Shown here piece after piece: positions 1-5,809 of a stretch of 5,928 nucleotides of DNA (positions are counted from its first letter, which is position 1; each line of letters starts with the position of its first letter). The stretch lies in NCBI GenBank assembly GCA_025454675.1, contig JALONZ010000145.1:1-5928 (forward strand), read 5' to 3'. A program made the translations under genes and the position numbers. Under the pieces are notes generated by a model that was given only the letters and a program-made list of their open reading frames with translations, was not told the origin of the DNA and did no database searches. The DNA comes from Anaerolineae bacterium. Lineage in GTDB: Bacteria; Chloroflexota; Anaerolineae; Aggregatilineales; Phototrophicaceae.

Positions 1-1547
1 CGTCCGCGCGTCAGTTCATCGCCTGATTGGGCAATCGCAATTAGTTGTGTGTGTGACTCATTCGATAGCGGTGGCAATAGGGTGATGGTATCACCATTCA
101 CCAGCGCATATAAGCGTGTTTCGGTGCGAAGTTGATTTTCCTCAATATACCATGACACAAATAATCGTGTATTATCGGGCAATATAAAATCATCATTTGC
201 TACTGCCAAATTGGGAATGTGATTGATTGTCCATGCGCGTGTAGTTGGCAAATTGAGTTCATACATGGGCATGAGGACTGGTTGGTTTTGGCGCATCAGC
301 CAGCGTGCAACATCGCGTCTATCCTGCCGAAAAAACCATTCACCCACCGTCAACGCATCCACATAAACCCGTGTGAGGGGGGGATTTTGCCAATAACCTG
401 TATAAATGCGTTGCGCTTGAATTGTGCCAATTATTAGCCACGAAACAGCTAATAATGCCCATACAGGGCGATATTTTGCTGATAAAATGCGTTCTAATCC
501 ATCAAATAAGAGTATTGCCCCTAAGCCGATAATAAACGGGAACGCGCCAAACATGCCAATTGCACGAATGCCATGAATTGGCTCATTGGTTAAGAGAGGG
601 GGCAATGCACCCAACGCCAAAAATGTGATAATGGCGATGCTAGTCGGATTTTTGACGCGGATGAGTAACGCGCCCAACCCCAAAATGAATAGGGGTTGGA
701 ATAAACTGAGTATCATCGGGTCGGATGCGGTGTTATATTGCGGATTGGGGTCGCCAGCGATGAGCAAATGACTCCATGTGAGCGATATGGCGCGGTCTAG
801 GGTTAAACCCGTTCCCATTACTTCCCCTGCGCGGTCTAAAATAAGGTGTGAATTGGTCAAGAGGGTGATGCTCCATGGGGCAGTTAAAATCAGGGTGACA
901 ATGCCCATGAGAAAAAACCCAAAAAACCATGTGCGCCATGCGCGAGCGTGAAATAAAATAAGCCACAAGCCAATTGGCGCTAATACGGCGGGGAGTGCCA
1001 AGCCTGCGGTGTAAAAATAAATTGTGCCTGCCAACGATATACCCGCAAGAATCGCGTGATGTGTGCGCCGGTGGTGTAAGAATAGTGCCAACATGCCGAT
1101 GAACAGCGCCATAAATAAAATTTGTGGGATACCGCGTTCAATGGCACGCGATAGGGTGATGAATCCGAGCGAGGTCATTAATCCACCACTTGCGAGTAAT
1201 CCCGCCAATTGGCGGTGGGGCAGTGGGCGGTCATATAAAATTTGTTGCGTTGCCCAATAAACTATCGCAATGGCTAACATACTCAAAAAAATCGGTGTTA
1301 GGCGTACAGCAAACGGGTCGCCACCAAAAAAACGAGTGGTTGTGCTGAGGATGAGTTGAAATCCGGGTTCGGGTCTGCCATGTTCAAACCATGTGAACAC
1401 GCCACCACGCGCCACATTGAAGGTATCTATCAGATAGATAGATTCATCGTTACTCATCCCTGGAGGGGAATCAGCGAGATTGTTGACCCGTAGCCAAAAT
1501 GCCATGAGCAACATGAACATGGGCAAAAAAGGGCGAATTTTTTGCAT
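1..1547 (-). CDS. GT-C family membrane glycosyltransferase (GT39/ArnT-like), C-terminus cut by window edge
   Basis: An open frame of 515 codons without a stop runs from ATG 1547 off the left edge. The product is very hydrophobic, with a first membrane segment at about residues 7-20 and roughly nine more up to about residue 375. Just after the first segment is an Asp-Glu pair (D34, E35, in PPGMSNDES). Polyprenyl-phosphate-sugar-dependent GT-C enzymes carry their catalytic acid at this place in the first outer loop. It is followed by a GRPEPGFQL stretch and FGGDPFAVRL (residues 74-83), both usual for the PMT/ArnT-like group. A conserved-looking HGIRAIG lies near 325-331. From about 380 the chain becomes soluble and probably faces outward. 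Family membership suggests sugar transfer from a lipid carrier onto a lipid, glycan or protein; the acceptor cannot be read. It starts 3 bp after the prepilin peptidase stop with only a distant AGGGG (1561-1565), so translational coupling is likely. Confidence 0.85.
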   Translation of the reverse strand, partial: MQKIRPFLPMFMLLMAFWLRVNNLADSPPGMSNDESIYLIDTFNVARGGVFTWFEHGRPEPGFQLILSTTTRFFGGDPFAVRLTPIFLSMLAIAIVYWATQQILYDRPLPHRQLAGLLASGGLMTSLGFITLSRAIERGIPQILFMALFIGMLALFLHHRRTHHAILAGISLAGTIYFYTAGLALPAVLAPIGLWLILFHARAWRTWFFGFFLMGIVTLILTAPWSITLLTNSHLILDRAGEVMGTGLTLDRAISLTWSHLLIAGDPNPQYNTASDPMILSLFQPLFILGLGALLIRVKNPTSIAIITFLALGALPPLLTNEPIHGIRAIGMFGAFPFIIGLGAILLFDGLERILSAKYRPVWALLAVSWLIIGTIQAQRIYTGYWQNPPLTRVYVDALTVGEWFFRQDRRDVARWLMRQNQPVLMPMYELNLPTTRAWTINHIPNLAVANDDFILPDNTRLFVSWYIEENQLRTETRLYALVNGDTITLLPPLSNESHTQLIAIAQSGDELTRG

Positions 1548-1550
1548 GAA

Positions 1551-2477
1551 TTATAATAATCCCCTGTTGCCGATGAGTGGCGCGAGTTGAATACGGAAAA
1601 ATAGAATAATAATCGTGCCTGCTACGATATATGGTCCGTAGGGGATGGCGGTGAAGGCGCTATATTTGCTCCGCGTAATTGCCTTGAACAACAAGAAAAT
1701 CACCGCACCAAATGCACCTAAAAAGACGGTGAAAAACATGGCGAAAATGAGGGATTGCCAGCCTAAAATGAATCCACTGAGCATGGACATCATCACATCA
1801 CCATAACCGAATGCAACTTCATCAATCGGTTCACCCCGTATCGACCCCATGATATAGGTGAAGATGAATCCCCCGTTGTAAAGAATGAAAAATACCACAA
1901 ATCCCATCACACCGCCTGCAAAAGCATCTATGACTGTTGGAGGGAAGCCTGTCAGAATACTATCGGCGAGTGCTAATAATGATGCGGGGATAATCACCAC
2001 AAATAAAATCAGTTTGTGTTCAATATCAATGACGACAATAGTGGAAAATATCAGCATATATGCTAACCAAAATGTGGCTTGCAGAAAATCTACATCGCGG
2101 ATTTTAGGGTCGGTGTTCATCAGGTAAATGGCAAACATCGCCACCCACATCAGAAAGATGGTGAATAATTCGGTGATGGGGTAGCGCCAATTGAGTTTAA
2201 CATCGCCCGATGGCGATAAGCGTTTTTTGAATAGAAATGCGAGTATGCCTGACCACGCAATGAGAGGACGCTTTTCATCATCGGCTTGCACAAATTCTTC
2301 GGTGATGTCCTCACCAGCTTCATTTTTGAGCGGGATATGGATGGCACGTTTTTTGGCATCAGGGACATAACGCGGGGTGCGAATGGCGCGACGCAAGGGC
2401 AAATCATCCGCCAATATATTGACGATAACGCCCGCCACCCATCCAGCAATGATTGCGAGTATGGTTTCAAATAGCAT
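1551..2477 (-). CDS. A24-type prepilin peptidase-like membrane protease without the cysteine motif
   Basis: The 308-aa polytopic protein carries both aspartyl protease signatures of the type IV prepilin peptidase family: D151 in VVIDIEHKL and D227 in the GxGD motif FGYGDVMM. The family's usual late IPYGP motif is at about 278-282, and RYPITEL at about 98-104 matches the end of the N-terminal domain. Such enzymes cleave the leader of type IV pilins or related secretion pseudopilins at the inner membrane face. There is no cysteine in the whole protein, so the paired CxxC zinc motif common in the N-terminal domain is absent. In its place is a charged loop at about 28-95. The proline usual shortly after the first catalytic Asp (DxxxxxIP) is also missing. 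I chose ATG 2477 over a TTG at 2483 because AGGAG at 2486-2490 sits 8 bases before the ATG but only 2 before the TTG. Pilin substrates are not in the window. Confidence 0.88.
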   Translation of the reverse strand: MLFETILAIIAGWVAGVIVNILADDLPLRRAIRTPRYVPDAKKRAIHIPLKNEAGEDITEEFVQADDEKRPLIAWSGILAFLFKKRLSPSGDVKLNWRYPITELFTIFLMWVAMFAIYLMNTDPKIRDVDFLQATFWLAYMLIFSTIVVIDIEHKLILFVVIIPASLLALADSILTGFPPTVIDAFAGGVMGFVVFFILYNGGFIFTYIMGSIRGEPIDEVAFGYGDVMMSMLSGFILGWQSLIFAMFFTVFLGAFGAVIFLLFKAITRSKYSAFTAIPYGPYIVAGTIIILFFRIQLAPLIGNRGLL

Positions 2478-2485
2478 AAACAAGT

Positions 2486-2490
2486 CTCCT
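2486..2490 (-). promoter_or_regulatory. Shine-Dalgarno site of the prepilin peptidase gene
   Basis: The minus strand reads AGGAG here, 8 bases before ATG 2477. It overlaps the TAG stop of the JAMM gene (2489-2491), so termination of one gene and initiation of the next are physically coupled. It decides the start against the TTG at 2483. Confidence 0.75.
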
Positions 2491-3028
2491 ATGGCAATTT
2501 TGGCGCGGGTGGCAATAAGGTTAAGGCAATCGTAATCAATACCACAAGTGAGATACCGATACTCAATAAAAATGCGACGCTTTGTACAGGTGTGCTTGGA
2601 CTATTCGGCTCAGTTAAAAATTCATCCCCAACGACTATTTCAATGAGATTCACCTGCCCGTTTTCTATCCACCAACCCTTTATATCAGTATATGGGGGTG
2701 TGATACCGACCAACACATGGGGTAATTTTAACCCATTATCCAATTCGCGTACATCAGTCGGCGATGGAATGGCGGGAGAATTGGGATGCGAATGATAAAA
2801 TCCGACTAAATTTAACCCCTCTGCGCGTAATTTTGGCAAATGGTCATTTAATTCACCTGTAGGGATTAAAAATGCACTCTTTGTATCTGATGCGCCGTTT
2901 TTGGTTGGGATAATCTGCATCACCAGTTCACCACGCCCCGTCAATAATCCACATATTTCATCAGGATAACCCGTTTTAGCATGATGAATCAGGTCGGTAT
3001 ATGCCACCTGTGACAAGACCAAACGCAT
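2489..3028 (-). CDS. JAMM/JAB (MPN, M67-like) metallopeptidase with C-terminal membrane anchor
   Basis: The 179-aa protein has a complete JAMM zinc site: E24 (in PDEICGLLTG), H79-S-H81-P, then S89 and D92, with exact H-x7-S-x2-D spacing. Family members are zinc isopeptidases that cut ubiquitin-like or sulfur-carrier tails (deubiquitinases, archaeal desampylases) or peptides such as Mec+ in cysteine synthesis. The catalytic domain covers about residues 1-133. A Pro/Ser-rich linker (about 138-149) leads to one strongly hydrophobic helix at about 151-173 and a short PAPKLP tail. This is a tail-anchored layout with the active site predicted in the cytoplasm, which is unusual for small bacterial JAMM proteins. 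Its ATG overlaps the stop of the preceding gene by one base (TAATG), with GAGGGGG at 3039-3045 as ribosome site. No E1, E2 or ubiquitin-like gene is seen nearby, so the substrate is unknown. Confidence 0.92.
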   Translation of the reverse strand: MRLVLSQVAYTDLIHHAKTGYPDEICGLLTGRGELVMQIIPTKNGASDTKSAFLIPTGELNDHLPKLRAEGLNLVGFYHSHPNSPAIPSPTDVRELDNGLKLPHVLVGITPPYTDIKGWWIENGQVNLIEIVVGDEFLTEPNSPSTPVQSVAFLLSIGISLVVLITIALTLLPPAPKLP

Positions 3029-3393
3029 TATTCCAATTCCCCCTCTTTTGGAATCGTAAAAACAATATGTTGGGTATCTTGGGATGGTTTGCGTGTTTCA
3101 TAAAATAATTCGACCATGAATTCATAATCCCCTGCGGGGTCTTGGGGGGTGCGGATATGCAGGGTAAATTCCATATTGGCGTGCATGGTCTCTATCACAC
3201 TTAATTCACTGACGATAAACCCCTCGCTATTTTTGGTGATGAGCAACAAATTAGGGCGTTCCTGAAATGGTGTCACTTTCACCTCAACCCAAACCCGTCG
3301 ACGGTCGGGGTAGGGGATGGCTTGTAATCCCAAAATACGGATTTTATGTTTAGGTTGCGGTACTTGGTCAGGGCTTACAAATTCAATATCCAT
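3028..3393 (-). CDS. Unknown 121-aa predicted beta-rich protein, coupled to the JAMM peptidase
   Basis: I do not recognise this protein. With the start at 3393 it has 121 residues and no signal peptide, membrane segment or cysteine. Alternating hydrophobic patterns (KIRILGLQAI, RVWVEVKVTPF, NLLLITKN, MEFTLHIRT, YEFMVELFYET, HIVFTIP) and a PAGDYEFMVEL stretch suggest a seven- or eight-strand beta sandwich like an Ig/FN3 or C2-like domain; this is inference from pattern only. The TAATG overlap with the JAMM gene means the two are translated together, so it may be a partner, scaffold or substrate of that peptidase. The frame could start upstream at ATG 3414 or 3423, but neither has a ribosome site, while GAGAGAG lies 6 bases before ATG 3393 and the sequence then opens with MDIEFVSP. 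Confidence 0.8.
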   Translation of the reverse strand: MDIEFVSPDQVPQPKHKIRILGLQAIPYPDRRRVWVEVKVTPFQERPNLLLITKNSEGFIVSELSVIETMHANMEFTLHIRTPQDPAGDYEFMVELFYETRKPSQDTQHIVFTIPKEGELE

Positions 3394-3399
3394 GTTTTT

Positions 3400-3406
3400 C
3401 TCTCTC
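3400..3406 (-). promoter_or_regulatory. Ribosome binding site choosing ATG 3393
   Basis: GAGAGAG on the minus strand lies 6 bases before ATG 3393. The alternative ATGs at 3414 and 3423 have AT-rich leaders with no purine-rich site, which makes the shorter protein the better model. Confidence 0.6.
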
Positions 3407-3421
3407 AAATTCATTGTGGAC

Positions 3422-3433
3422 ATGATATATCAT
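3422..3433. repeat. 12-bp perfect palindrome in the leader of the JAMM cluster
   Basis: ATGATATATCAT is identical on both strands. It lies between the candidate promoter and the chosen start at 3393. A palindrome there could be an operator for a dimeric repressor, but such short AT-rich palindromes also arise by chance. Confidence 0.4.
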
Positions 3434-3439
3434 TTATGT

Positions 3440-3461
3440 CCCTACAATCATGCCCCTACAA
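3440..3461. repeat. Paired direct repeats CCCTACAA in the intergenic region
   Basis: CCCTACAA occurs at 3440-3447 and again at 3454-3461, 14 bp apart start to start; on the minus strand this is TTGTAGGG twice. The pair lies just downstream of the candidate -10 box at 3469-3474. It may be a binding site or the remains of a dispersed intergenic repeat. The second copy is inside GCCCCTACAA, a word I associate with dispersed intergenic repeats in some bacteria. Confidence 0.45.
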
Positions 3462-3468
3462 CATATCA

Positions 3469-3498
3469 ATTATATACACAATAAACTGGCATTTTCAC
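3469..3498 (-). promoter_or_regulatory. Candidate sigma-70-type promoter for the four-gene JAMM cluster
   Basis: On the minus strand a perfect TATAAT (3474 to 3469) follows a GTGAAA (3498 to 3493; 4 of 6 matches to TTGACA) after 18 bases. Transcription would begin near 3462, about 70 bases before ATG 3393. The -35 region overlaps the stop of the ACT gene. The region is AT-rich, so a chance match cannot be excluded, and read-through from the ACT gene is also possible because no terminator hairpin is visible. Confidence 0.45.
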
Positions 3499-3914
3499 GA
3501 TTTTAGCGCCGATAGAACATTCCATGCTTTCGTAAAATCACCCGTTTTAACCAAAATATGGTCACGGCTGAAGGCAGAAATGGGCAAAATGCTGATTTTC
3601 GCATCGGCAAGGGCTTTGCTAATGCCCGCCATAAATCCAACCACAGAAAAATCGAGGACAATATCGAGTGTGATAAGCCGATAGGTATCCGCGCTTTTTT
3701 CAATATCACGCAAACGCTTGGAAAAATCGTCCATCACATCCGCAGGGATGATGAGCGTCACCTCATCTTTATCTACGACAATCGTCCCGAATGGGTCACT
3801 AATTTCGGCTAAAATTCCCGCCGCAACGGTGATGCCAGTCGGCGGAAATTTGATGATAATATAGTCTATATCATCCGTGTATAAATTCATTTTTGCGTAT
3901 AGGTCATTGGTCAT
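3495..3914 (-). CDS. ACT-domain protein (ACT_7/CASTOR-like), probable amino-acid sensor
   Basis: The 139-aa protein looks like the small stand-alone ACT proteins with two ACT-like halves. The first half spans about 17-57 (IDYIIIKFPPTG, then DKDEVTLIIP). The second spans about 79-138, with the typical order strand (YRLITLDIVLDFS), helix (VVGFMAGISKALADAKIS), strand (ILPISAFSRDHILVK), helix (DFTKAWNVLSAL). ACT domains usually bind amino acids at dimer interfaces and regulate a partner enzyme. No catalytic domain is attached, so a regulatory job is inferred. It begins 5 bp after the stop of the ParB/sulfiredoxin-like gene, which makes that protein the natural partner. The start at 3914 has only a weak GAG (3923-3925); ATG 3890, giving MNLYTDDIDYIII, is an alternative with no ribosome site at all. 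The product is cytoplasmic, with no signal or membrane segment. Confidence 0.82.
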   Translation of the reverse strand: MTNDLYAKMNLYTDDIDYIIIKFPPTGITVAAGILAEISDPFGTIVVDKDEVTLIIPADVMDDFSKRLRDIEKSADTYRLITLDIVLDFSVVGFMAGISKALADAKISILPISAFSRDHILVKTGDFTKAWNVLSALKS

Positions 3915-3919
3915 AAGGG

Positions 3920-4741
3920 CTACTCGTCAAATTGATAGGTGGTTTCGGCATAATAACGGACTTTGCGGTTAGCAAGACGCATTTGTATCCATGCTTGCAA
4001 ATCTTGATTTTTTTCTTCAATGGTTTTGTCGGGATTGGTCAGAGCTTCAATGGGATAATTCACCAATAGCGCACGCCCATGAATGATATGGCGACTAATC
4101 CCTGGTGGCAAAAAGGCTTGATGTTGGGCGGCGGACATAATATCTTCTGGCGCATATGACGGGAATATCACTAATGCAATCGCATTCGGGTATAACTGCC
4201 AAATTTCATGCGGAGATGAACTCACGGTGCGATGCAACTTGGCGTTTTGCTGATAAATTTTTACGAATTTGCGAAGGAGTGCATTGCGTTCATAAGTGGA
4301 TTCAACATCTGCCGACAGCACAATTTTTTGACCATCACGCAAATACAATGTTGCGAGTGGACTTGAAATATCGCCATCAACGATGCTCACATCTGCTAAT
4401 TGTTGAACCGCCTCTAAAAACGGCGCTATTTCCCAGTCGCTAACCACATGATGCCATGTCATCAAATCTACAAACGGGCTATTATATTCCACAACTTGCA
4501 CCAAAATACACGGAAAATTGAGTGCGCCAACTGAATAGCACCGTTTTGCGCCGTCTAAAATCACATATTGCTCGGTGTGGTCTATTTGTGCCACGATAGG
4601 CGGGTTGGTGATAACACTGGCATGACGAATGGCTTCAATGAGTGGGGTGGATCGTTGTGAATCGTGTTCTTCATGCGCCAGAACCGACTTTGTGGAAACA
4701 ATTCTCAAATTGGGTGGTGGAGCATTCAGGTGAGTAGTCAT
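3920..4741 (-). CDS. ParB/sulfiredoxin-fold protein, SerK/SbnI-like (possible free-serine kinase)
   Basis: This is a 273-aa cytoplasmic protein. The N-terminal half follows the ParB/sulfiredoxin plan: HEEHDSQRSTPLIEAI at 23-38, TNPPIV at 45-50, and YVILDGAKRCYSVGAL at 59-74, followed by PCILVQVVEY (77-86) and MTWHH (94-98). The order Glu-rich strand, xNPPIV and DGxxR fits free-serine kinases (SerK of Thermococcus, SbnI of Staphylococcus), which make O-phosphoserine. ParB proper, by contrast, has GERR plus a helix-turn-helix, and none is seen here. The usual histidine in DGxHR is replaced by Lys (DGAKR), so activity is uncertain. E24 or E25 could be the catalytic acid, by analogy only. The C-terminal half (about 105-273) carries LPPGISRHIIHGRALLVNYP at 211-230, apparently a family core. 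A good AAGGT ribosome site lies 9 bases before ATG 4741. It leads a two-gene unit with the ACT protein. Confidence 0.75.
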   Translation of the reverse strand: MTTHLNAPPPNLRIVSTKSVLAHEEHDSQRSTPLIEAIRHASVITNPPIVAQIDHTEQYVILDGAKRCYSVGALNFPCILVQVVEYNSPFVDLMTWHHVVSDWEIAPFLEAVQQLADVSIVDGDISSPLATLYLRDGQKIVLSADVESTYERNALLRKFVKIYQQNAKLHRTVSSSPHEIWQLYPNAIALVIFPSYAPEDIMSAAQHQAFLPPGISRHIIHGRALLVNYPIEALTNPDKTIEEKNQDLQAWIQMRLANRKVRYYAETTYQFDE

Positions 4742-4747
4742 GTGTTT

Positions 4748-4776
4748 TTTACCTTGAGTGTGTCAAAAGATATAAT
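4748..4776 (+). promoter_or_regulatory. Candidate promoter for the NUDIX operon
   Basis: TTTACC (4748-4753; 4 of 6 matches to TTGACA) is followed after exactly 17 bases by a perfect TATAAT (4771-4776). Transcription would start near 4783, about 44 bases before ATG 4827. The spacing and box quality are good for a housekeeping sigma factor. The -35 box overlaps the ribosome site of the divergent gene (AAGGT on the minus strand, 4751-4755). Confidence 0.55.
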
Positions 4777-4777
4777 T

Positions 4778-4796
4778 ATGATGGATAGATTATCAT
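4778..4796. repeat. Inverted repeat in the divergent promoter region
   Basis: ATGAT (4778-4782) and ATCAT (4792-4796) form 5-bp arms around a 9-bp spacer. They cover the predicted start of plus-strand transcription and lie upstream of the minus-strand gene. This is a possible operator shared by both directions. The same arm sequence, with a 2-bp spacer, makes the palindrome at 3422-3433. The minus-strand promoter itself is not clear: only GATAAT (4794 to 4789) and CATAAT (4780 to 4775) resemble -10 boxes, without convincing -35 partners. Confidence 0.3.
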
Positions 4797-4826
4797 GAAC
4801 CACTTGCATGAGCAATAGAGGATAAA

Positions 4827-5357
4827 ATGAGCGCAAAAGAACAAGGTGCAGATGCAACACAAAATCGGTGGCTGGTGATTCCGCGCACATTGTGTTTTGT
4901 GATGAATGGTGATGATGTATTATTGATGAAACGCGCTCCAACACGGCGAGTCTTTCCGAATCGGTATAATGGCGTTGGCGGACATATCGAACATAATGAA
5001 ACACCCGAAGAAGGTGCAAAACGCGAAATCTTAGAAGAAACAGGCTTGCATATCGAAAAAGTGCGTTTGTGCGGGATTCATAACATTGATGCAGGCGCAC
5101 AAACAGGTATTTTATTATTTGTATTCCTTGCGTACACAACAGACCGCAATATCGTTGGTGATGAGCGCGAAGGTACGCTCCACTGGATACATAAAGATAT
5201 GGTGCAATCACTGGATTTAGTTGAAGATTTACCCCAAATTTTGCCATATACCTTATCTATGTCACCACAAACACCGCCATATTTTGCCCATGTCAGTTAT
5301 GATGACCAAGACCAAATTCAAATTCGCTTATTCCAACCCGAAGAGACTCGATTATGA
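4827..5357 (+). CDS. NUDIX hydrolase (MutT/MTH1-like)
   Basis: The 176-aa cytoplasmic protein contains a perfect Nudix box at residues 52-74: G52, E58, then REILEETGL at 66-74, matching G-x5-E-x7-REUxEExGU. E70 and E71 are the expected metal ligands. A TLCFVMNGDDVLLMKRAP strand region (21-38) and RYNGVGGHIE (46-55) precede the box as in MutT/MTH1-type enzymes, and LHWI at 118-121 is in the usual place after it. The family hydrolyses nucleoside diphosphates linked to another group; sanitising oxidised dNTPs is a reasonable guess, but the exact substrate cannot be read. Start 4827 is supported by AGAGGA at 4817-4822. The stop overlaps the next start as ATGA (5354-5357), so the downstream membrane protein is translationally coupled. 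Confidence 0.93.
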   Translation: MSAKEQGADATQNRWLVIPRTLCFVMNGDDVLLMKRAPTRRVFPNRYNGVGGHIEHNETPEEGAKREILEETGLHIEKVRLCGIHNIDAGAQTGILLFVFLAYTTDRNIVGDEREGTLHWIHKDMVQSLDLVEDLPQILPYTLSMSPQTPPYFAHVSYDDQDQIQIRLFQPEETRL

Positions 5358-5797
5358 CCGATAACCAAACCCCACCACCTGCTTCGTATCCACCCATTGA
5401 ATATGTTTTCCGTGAACGCAAGCGTAACCCCATTCGGCGGGCAGGTTGCACCGTTTTATTGATATTTTGGTTTCTATTTTTGCTCACACCATTATGTTTA
5501 TTCGTCCTAGCCGTACAAGGTGAAATAACCATTGCCCACTTTGGGGATGTGCCAGAAAGTTATCAGCATCCATTATTTCAGGTACAATTGGTAATGGAAG
5601 AGGATTATCGCGGGTTGCGGATTGTGAACGCCACACTCCATAACCAAACAGATGAGGCGATATGTGTTCAGACGAATGTACGCTATCTGCTTTGGGAAGG
5701 TGAAGGCGACCCCGCGACATTTTGTCGGTGTTATGAACGCGAAATAACCGAATCGGTTTGGAATTTATCCGAAGAAATATTAGAAGCCTGCAAATAG
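5354..5797 (+). CDS. Unknown single-pass membrane protein with cysteine-bearing outer domain
   Basis: The 147-aa protein is not one I recognise. A Pro-rich N-terminus is followed by basic residues (RERKRNPIRR, 20-29) and one hydrophobic segment at about 32-54. By the positive-inside rule this puts the first 30 residues in the cytoplasm and about 90 residues outside. The outer part looks beta-rich (LFQVQLVMEEDYRGLRIVNATL) and has four cysteines (C104, C124, C126, C146) that could form two disulfides. C124-R-C126 sits in a short acidic, aromatic region, and C146 is the penultimate residue. The gene starts inside the NUDIX stop codon (ATGA). A functional link to the hydrolase is not evident and may be only operon economy. 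Confidence 0.78.
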   Translation: MTDNQTPPPASYPPIEYVFRERKRNPIRRAGCTVLLIFWFLFLLTPLCLFVLAVQGEITIAHFGDVPESYQHPLFQVQLVMEEDYRGLRIVNATLHNQTDEAICVQTNVRYLLWEGEGDPATFCRCYEREITESVWNLSEEILEACK

Positions 5798-5809
5798 AAA
5801 GTCATTTTT

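Noticed and set aside
219..1260. Short plus- and minus-strand open frames at 219-437, 586-771, 733-966 and 1063-1260
   Set aside because: They sit within the continuous 515-codon glycosyltransferase frame on the minus strand and encode no recognisable motif.
2478..2483. TTG start at 2483 for the prepilin peptidase
   Set aside because: It leaves only 2 bases to AGGAG, while ATG 2477 has 8 bases and gives a normal start.
2489..3393. A bacterial ubiquitin-like conjugation operon around the JAMM gene
   Set aside because: No E1 (ThiF-like), E2-like or Gly-Gly-ending ubiquitin-like protein is encoded in the window; the beta-rich neighbour ends in EGELE, not a diglycine.
3394..3423. Longer start (ATG 3423 or 3414) for the beta-rich protein
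   Set aside because: No ribosome site precedes either, whereas GAGAGAG sits 6 bases before ATG 3393; the extra ten residues also look unlike the rest.
3424..3494. Rho-independent terminator after the ACT gene
   Set aside because: No GC-rich hairpin followed by a T run is seen on the minus strand.
3920..4741. A true chromosome-partitioning ParB
   Set aside because: There is no GERR motif or helix-turn-helix and no ParA neighbour; the DGxxR motif and C-terminal half fit the SerK/SbnI style better.
4738..5247. 169-codon minus-strand open frame opposite the NUDIX gene
   Set aside because: It lies antisense to a perfect Nudix box gene, has a low-complexity His/Tyr/Leu/Arg composition, and overlaps the divergent promoter; it is a shadow.
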